DNA of 64,000 bases from Avena insularis (lineage: Eukaryota > Streptophyta > Magnoliopsida > Poales > Poaceae): the NCBI GenBank assembly GCA_023614405.1, contig CM042684.1, forward strand, positions 202,932,941 through 202,996,940. Direction: 5' to 3'. This document shows positions 57,165 to 64,000 of the stretch, piece after piece. The notes beneath the pieces were generated by a model. The model searched no databases and had not been told where the DNA came from. It worked only from the letters and a program-made list of their open reading frames with translations. Positions within the stretch are counted from its first letter, which is position 1. The number at the start of each line of letters is the position of its first letter. The translations under genes were made by a program, and so were the position numbers.

Positions 57165-59460
57165 ATGTCTAGGAACTCCAGAACCGAGGATGCTATCTAT
57201 GAAGAATCCATGATGAGCCACCACGACTACGACTCCACAAGTATAGAGGACATGATGGAGAACTACACCGACAATGGCTCCGCATGCTTTGAGGACCCGG
57301 AGCATTGCACCTATGATGGATCCACATGCATGGAAGCCATGGAGCACATCATCAACTATGGCTCCTCAAGCATGGAGGAATTGGAGCTCTACATCGACAA
57401 TGGCTCCTCATGCATGGAGCACTACACCGACAATGGATCCACATGCCTGGGTGATATGGAGTACTACATCAACAATGACTCCCCAAGCATGGATGACTTC
57501 GAGTGCTACAACGACAATGCCTCACCAAGCATGGAGGACATGGCGAGCTTCACCCACTTCGAGGGATCTTCCATGAGCCATGAAGAATACCTCCACCGCT
57601 TGGAGATGGAGGACTACTATGCCAAGCTTGCGGAGACGCATCATCAAGAAACCATGACTTTCAAGGCATCAAGCGCCAACACCTACATGGCGTCATGCAC
57701 CTCCATCTCCAAGGCAACGAGCACCATCACCTCCAAGCCGTCAAGCACCACCATCTCCAAGGCGTCAAGTGCATCTACCTCCAAGGCATCAAGTGCCATC
57801 TACTCCAAGAAGAGTGGCGCCCAAACATCATCTTCCAAAAGAGGCGACACGAAGCAAGAATCTTCATCAACATACATCCTCTCATGATCATCGCCAACAT
57901 CAAGAGGATACAAGACGTCGTTCAAGGCATATTCACCATGAAGATGGAGAATACATGTTGAGCACCATCCATAATGCTCAAACTAGCTCAAGAAGGCAGC
58001 ACCATCACAAGAAGAGTGCCAAGGACAAGGAGCATCATCGCGAGCGTCATGTGGAAGACCAAGTGCGCCATCTACATCAACCGTTGGCAAGGTATGCCAA
58101 TGACCTCCGTTGACACCATCATAAGGCACCTTCAACTACTCATGCCACCACCAAAATGGCACCAAGAGCAAGCTACCCTCCATGCCATCAAGCTTCAACG
58201 CCAAGACTTGATGTCCTAGATGACGCATACAACCTCATGGATGAGGAGGACGAAGACCTCTACTTTGCCAAGTTGGACGAGTACGTCAAGAGGACTACGC
58301 AAGCCAAGGTGCAAGAGGGCGACAGCAAGGTCAAGATTGGTGAGCATGGGATTTTCCCTTCACCAAAGGAGGCGCAAGGAGTTGAGAGAACCGAGCTTAT
58401 CCCTATGTTCTTGAGTGATGATGTGGTACCAATCCCATGTGAGTATAAGAGCCACTTAGCCCACTTGAGTGAAAACAAGAGTGAGATGAGTGACTCCACC
58501 ATACGTGAGATTGAGTTCTTCCACTTGGAGGGCATGAGTGATACACCGAGTGAGTTGAGAGTAGTAGTTGATAGGTCATATGAGACCACTTTGATTTCTA
58601 ACGACTTACCCTCTACCTCTAGTGTGTTATCCCATGATGTGCTAGGTTCCATGGATAAAGAAGCGCCAAGCTTGGACATGATGATGCCTCCGACTGAGAA
58701 GATGTACATGGTGGATAAAGCTAAGGCCATCCCCATACAAGAAGAAGAAGTCGCCCACATGGAGGCCAATGGTACCACAACACCCACTTCATATGAGAGG
58801 TATGAACAAGAAAAAAATAAAGGTGTTGATGATGCCATGATCCCACTAGTGGACATGATGACTTGTGATGATTGGCATGCTATGGATGATGTTTGTGATA
58901 TCACATATGATTCATTGATATTTGCATGTGATACTTTGCCTTTGCATAATGTTGAGCATGTGAAATTATTTGATTGTGATGATGTTGCCATAGACATGCC
59001 ATGCTCTAAACATTATGTTGATGATATCATTGCTTGCACTTTGTTGAACAATTGCTCTTTCAAATGTTTTGCTTGCAATGATGTTACCAATGGTACCCCT
59101 CGAACCATGCTTTGTCATGAATGTTTTACAATCTCTCCCATTGCTTGCAATAAGTTGAATAATTGCTCTTTCAATTGTTTTGCTTGCAACAATAGTTCTC
59201 ATATGGTTTATACTGAAATGGCCCCCATAGCTTTCTCAACTTTTGGAGATTTTAGTAAATGCCATGATAAGCATGTTCCCCACTTGCATACTCACCATGC
59301 ATCTATTTTACACTTGATTGACACTCATGGTGATGTGCACAATAAGAGATACGTCATGATGGATGATGTGTTTCTATACCATGCACACACGTTCTTCCTT
59401 TTATCTATGATGTGTAGGTACTCAAGACAAGAATGTCAACCTCGGTTGAGCACGAGTTGA
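57165..59460 (+). pseudogene. Unknown acidic/Cys-rich protein of element B, broken
   Basis: From the ATG at 57165 the first frame is acidic, with about eight loose repeats of a 13-16-residue unit of type [YC]-x-D-N-G-S-S-x-M-E-[DE]-x-E, then Ser/Thr/Lys-rich repeats. A frame slip near 57830 moves to a His/Arg-rich segment ending at TGA (58111-58113). Coding resumes in that frame to 59460 with acidic text (LDDAYNLMDEEDEDLYFAKLDEY) and Cys-rich repeats LNNCSF-x-CFACN (about 59040 and 59155). Two more decayed repeats lie at about 59545 and 59660. The start matches the gag start of element A in position and leader, but no gag domain is readable. Possibly a replacement gag; function unknown. Confidence 0.55.
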
Positions 59461-59737
59461 CAAAAAGAGCTCTAGAGAGCATCCCCCAAGTGAGTTCAAG
59501 GTCGAACCCAGCTCTGATACCTTTTGCATGCTTTGCATCTTTCATGTTGACAAATTGCTCTTTCCTATGATTTGCTTGCAATCATGTTAATGGTATTCTT
59601 TCACCTTGTGACAATCATGTTTCGTTATTGGATATGGATTCTTTTTGTGTTGCCACAAAAATGTTGAACAATTCCTCTTTCTGATGTTTTGTGTGCAACC
59701 ATAATGCCATTTTGAGCATGTATTTTCCCATGTGTTT

Positions 59738-59881
59738 ATCGTGTGTGTGTTTCGCGTGTGTTCATCGTGTTCTTCGAGGTGTAAAGGCCCGTCGCTACCT
59801 TCTCCCTTTCCCCTCGCTTTCCCATCGATTTGACCATGAGATCCGTGAAGATCGGGCCACCCACAGGGTTACCCCATAACA
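59738..59881 (+). repeat. Truncated 3' LTR of element B
   Basis: ATCGTGTGTG...ACCCCATAACA matches the last ~145 bp of the 5' LTR (from about 55496) with a few differences. The upstream 750 bp of LTR and any polypurine tract are missing; it joins directly to interior Cys-repeat sequence. Confidence 0.85.
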
Positions 59882-60749
59882 TATTCACCAGTCATTTCTG
59901 GCAATCCTTGTTCAAGAATCTACACACCAAACTCAATATGAGTTCTGTTTATCATCCACAGTCCGATGGACAGACGGAGCACGTGAATCAATGTCTGGAA
60001 TTGTATCTTCGTTGTTCCGTGGCTGCATCTCCCACTAAATGGAGTGCTTGGTTGGCACTAACAGAGTACTGGTACAATATAGTGTTTCATACCACATTGG
60101 GATGCTCTCCGCTCAAGGCGCTGTATGGCACTGATCCTTCTCATGGGTTATTTCCAGTTACAGTGGGCTCTACGTCAAGACATGCTACGGACTTCTTGCT
60201 CTAGCGCAACAGTATGTCTAAGTTCCTTCAGTTACAGTTAGCCAAAGCTAGCTTGCGCATGAAGAAAATAGCGGATGGCAAGCATTCCTTTCGGGAATTC
60301 CAAGTGTGTGAACAAGTACTACTAAAGCTGCAGCCGTATGTGCAGAAATCCATGGTGCATCGACCATATCCAAAGCTGTCATTCAAATATTTTGGGCCAT
60401 ACACCATTCTGGAGAGGTATGGTTCGGTTGCTTACAAACTGGAGCTTCCACATGACAGTTTGGTGCATCCCATGTTCCATGTTTCCCAGTTGAAGACATA
60501 TGTCCCGGATCACACTCCTGTGTACACGGAGCTTCCATCCCCGCTTCAACTGGATATTGAGGAATTGGAACCTAAGGCCATCTTGGACAGACGTCTAGTG
60601 AAACGGGCCAATGCAGCATACTTGCAGGTGTTGATCAAGTGGTCGACCATGCCGGAGACAATGGCTACCTAGGAACATTACGAGGTGCTTTGTCTTCGCT
60701 TCCCTCAGGCAGCAGCTTGGGGACAAGCTACATCTCAAGAGGGCGGCAA

Positions 60750-61062
60750 TGCCACGACAGGTGAGGACCTAGGAGCGTCATCGGGCGAGAAGGGGTCTTC
60801 ATAAGAAGAAGAAGGTGGAGTGTAAGACTATGGGCCCGACTTGTGGGCAAGAGGAGAGACTGGCAGTTGTGTCTGGTGAGGTTAAATAGGAAACCGTAGA
60901 TCACATAATGACATGACAAAATTATAATTGTCTTTCCTCCCTGTCTAGTTCCTTCCTCCTCCTCTGTCTGATTCCCTTCCTCTCCAAGTATTCTCTCTAT
61001 ACCAAAACTATGATCCCATCGATGGATATGAAATCTCAGATTGCATAGTTGTGGGCATAACA
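60750..61062 (+). repeat. 3' LTR of the Reina-like element
   Basis: TGCCACGACAGG to GGGCATAACA, preceded by the purine-rich AAGAGGGCGGCAA and followed by GTATC. It is similar to the 5' LTR with scattered changes. Confidence 0.87.
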
Positions 61063-61067
61063 GTATC

Positions 61068-62112
61068 GCGCGACAAAGGGAAACGGTATCGTATGTTAAT
61101 GGTTCTTTTGATCATGAAGTCATCATTGAATATGTGGGATCCATTATGGATCTCTAGGTTCCACTATTGGTTATTTATCGGAGATGTCTGGATCATGTCT
61201 GCATAGTTCGCGAACCATTGGGTGATACACTTAAGGTTTGATGTTGTTTAAAGTAGATATGGAACATGAGTTGGAGACCGAATGTTGTTCGGAGTCTCGT
61301 ATGGGATCCAGGATATCGCGAGGAGTTCCAGAATGGTCCGGTGAGTAAGATTCATATAATGGAAGTCATCTTCCGGGGTTTAGAAAAGTTTTCAGTATTT
61401 TAACCGAAGATTCTAGAAGATTATAGAGTGCCACTAGTGGACCCACCACCCCGGGAGGGCCCACATGGGATGAGGGAATGTTGTGGGGGCCCATTGGCCA
61501 GCCGCAGCAGGCCTAAGAAGCCCAACCGGCCAAGCCCCATAGGGATAAGATCAAATCCCTAGAAAATAGGGGATAGACTTGGGGGGAAGTTTTGTTTCCC
61601 CCTCCCCATGCGCCGACCCTAGGAGGTGGAGGGCAAAGGGGGGAGGCCTAGCCACACCCTCCCTATATAAATAGAGGGGAAGGTTGGCCGCCCCCTTGCC
61701 CCACTCCTAATCCTAGCTGCCACCTCTCCTCCCTCCTTCTTCCTACTCCAGCTTAGGCAAAGCCCTGCAGGAATTCTCCTCCACCACCACCACCATGCCA
61801 TCGTGCTGCTGGGATTCTTAGGGGATATACTACGTCCACTGCCTACTAGAACAGGGAGAGGAAGGTCTTCATCGACTCCGTACGTGTGACAAAGTGCGGA
61901 AGTGCTGCCAGAACGTGACACCGAAAGGATCGTCAATGTGATCTTGAGATCGGCAAGTGATCGACTACATCAACCACGAGATCTGATCTTGTTAACGCTT
62001 TGGATCTTTGAGGGTTATTTCTCATCTATCTCGTTGCATCTATCTCGTAGATTAGATCTTGGTTTTGTTCGTTCTTGCGGTAGAATTTTTTGTTTTCCAT
62101 GCTATGAACCCT
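61068..62112 (+). repeat. Copia X LTR, segment 2
   Basis: It continues the X LTR after the Reina insertion (GCGCGACAAAGGGAAAC...). It contains a CCTATATAAATAG box at about 61662 and the usual copia LTR end text TTTTTTGTTTTCCATG, but the final CCAACA is changed to CCTATC, and no primer site follows. The end is approximate. Confidence 0.75.
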
Positions 62113-64000
62113 ATCGGAACGCCACAGAGAAACATTATGTCAGAAATGAGGAATCAGACCTTTTGGATATGGTACGGTCGATGATGAGTCAGGCGGATCC
62201 GCCTTTATCATTTTGGGGTTATTATCTAGAAACTGCAGCGTTCACACTAAATAGAGTACAATCAAAGTCGGTAGAGAAGACACCGCATGAGATGTGGACT
62301 GGCAAGAAGCCGAGTCTGTCTTTTCTTAAGATTTAAGGTTGTGCAGCATTTGTCAAGTGACTTCAGTCGGACAAGCTTATGGCCAAGTCAGATAAATGTA
62401 TTTTTGTGGGGTATCCGATAGAAACCTTGGGTTACTACTTCTACAACCGAGAATAGGGCAAAGTGTTTGTTGCTCGGAATGGTGTCTTCCTTCAGAAAGA
62501 ATTTCTTAGTTGGGGAGTCAGTGGGAATATGGTACAACTCGAAGAAATTTGAAATGATTCGGCAAGTAGTGAGTCAGCAAAAGCCTTGGAGGTTGAGCCG
62601 GTCATGGTAGCTGAGTCGACAACTGCACCTGCACCGCGAAGATCGGCCAGATTGCGAAGTATTCGTGATGTGTTACTGTTGGACGCTGAAGCAATGGTGG
62701 TATTTGATTCCGAGTCGTGGCTTGGATCCATGAGATCCGAGTTAAAGTCCATGGATGAAAATCAAGTTTGGAACTTGGTTGATCTGCCAGACGGTGCACG
62801 ACCCATCGAGTGCAAATGGGTATTTAAGAAGAAAACTGATATGGATGGAAATATTTCTGTTTATAAAGCATAGCTTGTCGTGAAGGGGTTTTGACAGGAT
62901 CAAGGAATTGACTACGATGAGTTTCTCACCCGTGGTGATGCTTAAGTTAGTTCGGATCATGTTAGCTATAGCAGACTATTTCGACTATGAGATATGGTAG
63001 ATGGATGTCAAGACGGCTTTCCTTAATGGAAATTTAACCAAGGACATGTATATGATATAGCCCGAGGGTTTTGTCGATCCGGGTAAAGTTGACAAGGTAT
63101 GCAAGATTCATAAATACATTTATGGGTTGAAGCAAGCATCTCAGAGCTAGAATATTCGCTTTGATGAGATAGTCAAATTGTTTGGCTTCATCAAGAGTGA
63201 TCCTGATTCTTGTTTATACAAGAAGTTTAGTGGGAGCAAGGTACACTTTTTGATCTTATATGTGGATGACATATTACTGACTAAAAATGATGTCCAGATG
63301 TTGCAAGAAACCAAGAAATCATTGGAAAAGAGTTTTTTTATGAAGGACTTGGGTGAGGTGACTTACATACTAGGAATCCGGATCTATAGAGATAGATCAA
63401 GGTGGCTTATTGGATTGAGTTAGAGTACATATTTGGACAAAGTGTTGAAAAGGTTCAATATGGAATCGTCTAAGAAGGGGTTCTTACCGATGTCCTGGTG
63501 TAAAATTAGCAAGACTCAGTGTCCTTTGACAACTGATGAGCAAAGTCAGATGAGTGCGATTCCATATGATTCAAAAGTATATCCATCATGTACGCTATGA
63601 TTTGTACAAGGTCGTATGTTTCCTATGCTCTATGTGTGGCGAGCAGGTACCAGGCTGACCCTGGAGAAATCCACTAGGCAGCGGCTAAAAATATCCTTAA
63701 GTACTTGAGAATGACTAAGGATATGTTCCTAGTTTATGGAGGTGAGGATGAACTCAGTGTAAGGGGTTACACAGATGCGAGTTATCTTACTGGCTTGGAT
63801 GATTCTCGTTCGCAATCTGGATACGTGTTGTAATAAACAGAGGGGCTGTGAGCTAGAAAAGTTCCAAGCAAGAGACTGTGTCTGTGACTACGACAGAGGC
63901 TGAGTATATGGCCTTCTTGGAGGCAGCAAAGGAAGCCATTTGGATGAGGAATTTCCTCATGGATCTTGGTGTGGTTCAGGGCTCATCCAATCCGTTAGAT
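62113..64000 (+). pseudogene. Truncated pol of copia X (integrase end, RT, RNase H), runs off the window
   Basis: Directly after the LTR comes the end of a copia integrase (DLLDMVRSMMSQADPPLSFWG, about 62155-62215), so primer site, gag, protease and most of integrase are deleted. RT: ECKWVFKKKTDMDGNI at about 62809-62857, WQMDVKTAFLNGNL-type text at about 62995-63040 in another frame, YVDDILL at 63259-63279. RNase H: YTDASYLTGLDDSRSQSGYVL at about 63770-63830 and TEAEYMAFLEAAKEAIW at about 63895-63945. At least eight stops interrupt it (for example 62334-62336, 62871-62873, 63421-63423). The copy is dead. The 3' LTR is beyond the window. Confidence 0.82.

Larger units (their letters stand above)
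54742..59881 (+). mobile_element. Non-autonomous CRM-like element B
   Basis: TATTC is duplicated at 54737-54741 and 59882-59886. The 5' LTR (899 bp) starts TGATGCAGC, as in element A, and much of it aligns with A's LTR. The interior carries two broken frames of unknown function and no pol. The 3' LTR is reduced to its last ~144 bp, yet the insertion edges are intact, so an internal deletion removed the junction after insertion or the copy moved in this form. It interrupts the Reina integrase between the second and third catalytic residues. Confidence 0.88.
52290..60672 (+). pseudogene. pol of the Reina-like element, split by an insertion
   Basis: Protease: LLLVDSGSTCSFVDA at about 52305-52350. 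RT begins about 52860 (PYRYSPLQKDKIERQVAEM, KKNDGQWRFCIDY), slips frame near 53065, then 53080-53220 (LDLQSGYHRIHMQ), and reaches FMDDILVY at about 53317, with Phe-Met before DD. RNase H about 53765-54120 (TDACEDGIGAILLQQG, TDHKSL). Integrase: CX2C region degraded, core with MDFIEGLPKS (first Asp) at about 54540. The second Asp is lost: SNIDKVF where SDRDKVF is expected. After element B, it resumes at 59887 with SDGQTEHVNQ (Glu). A chromodomain-like tail (PKAILDRR, VLIKWSTMPETMAT) at about 60570-60670 ends at a TAG (60670-60672) where Trp is expected. The chromodomain would target insertion to marked chromatin. Confidence 0.85.
44015..61062 (+). mobile_element. Reina-lineage Ty3 chromovirus, twice interrupted
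   Basis: Short LTRs (44015-44324, 310 bp; 60750-61062, 313 bp) and GTATC at 44010-44014 and 61063-61067. Short LTRs, the gag zinc knuckle CFKCGDKYIPGHQC, the pol text and a C-terminal chromodomain fit the Reina lineage. Two elements are inserted: one in gag (44726-51123) and one in integrase (54742-59881). Removing them leaves about 5.5 kb, the usual Reina size. Its own frames carry many stops. Confidence 0.88.

Overview
This window is plant repeat DNA. It is almost wholly a stack of LTR retrotransposons nested inside one another, with no intact host gene. The mix suggests a large-genome grass, most likely a Pooideae cereal or relative (Triticeae or Poeae): Angela/BARE-like Ty1-copia LTRs, a Sabrina/WHAM-like Athila element with a tRNA-Asp-type primer site, CRM-, Reina- and Tat-lineage Ty3 elements, and (C+G)-rich LTR leaders. 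The species call is inference. The internal structure rests on six perfect 5-bp target-site duplications read directly: TGTGG, ATCCG, GGACC, GTATC, AGTTG and TATTC.

Layout. 1-2984: single-copy-looking DNA with a decayed gene of unknown family (498-1925). About 2985-9641: CRM-like Ty3 element (element A) without a visible 5' LTR; gag and pol are broken by stops, and the 3' LTR is 8600-9641. 9642-11923: unresolved AT-rich DNA, then the reverse-strand interior of a copia element (Y). Y's LTR, also reversed, is split into 11924-12195, 18843-19940 and 43004-43507 by two insertions. The first is an Athila-like non-autonomous element (12196-18837). The second is a copia element Z (19941-42998), whose 5' LTR end was entered by a 14.8-kb Tat-lineage Ty3 element (21641-36411).

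43508-64000: a second copia element X, whose LTR is split by a Reina-lineage chromovirus (44015-61062). That chromovirus carries two further insertions. In its gag is a non-autonomous CRM-like element with five tandem LTR copies before its interior (44726-51123). In its integrase is another non-autonomous element (B, 54742-59881) whose LTR is homologous to that of element A. X's reverse transcriptase and RNase H run off the right edge.

How the parts relate. No element in the window looks autonomous today: every pol frame is broken by stops or frameshifts. The three CRM-like elements (A, B and the tandem-LTR element) share primer-site type and LTR starts, and all carry clusters of 13-bp odd palindromes of the form CCGGA-N3-TCCGG. 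They look like one autonomous family with defective partners. The most unusual content is (1) the five-LTR tandem array, (2) a multi-exon antisense gene with its own TATA box inside the Tat element, downstream of pol, accompanied by two minisatellite arrays, and (3) duplicated primer-binding sites in two unrelated elements.
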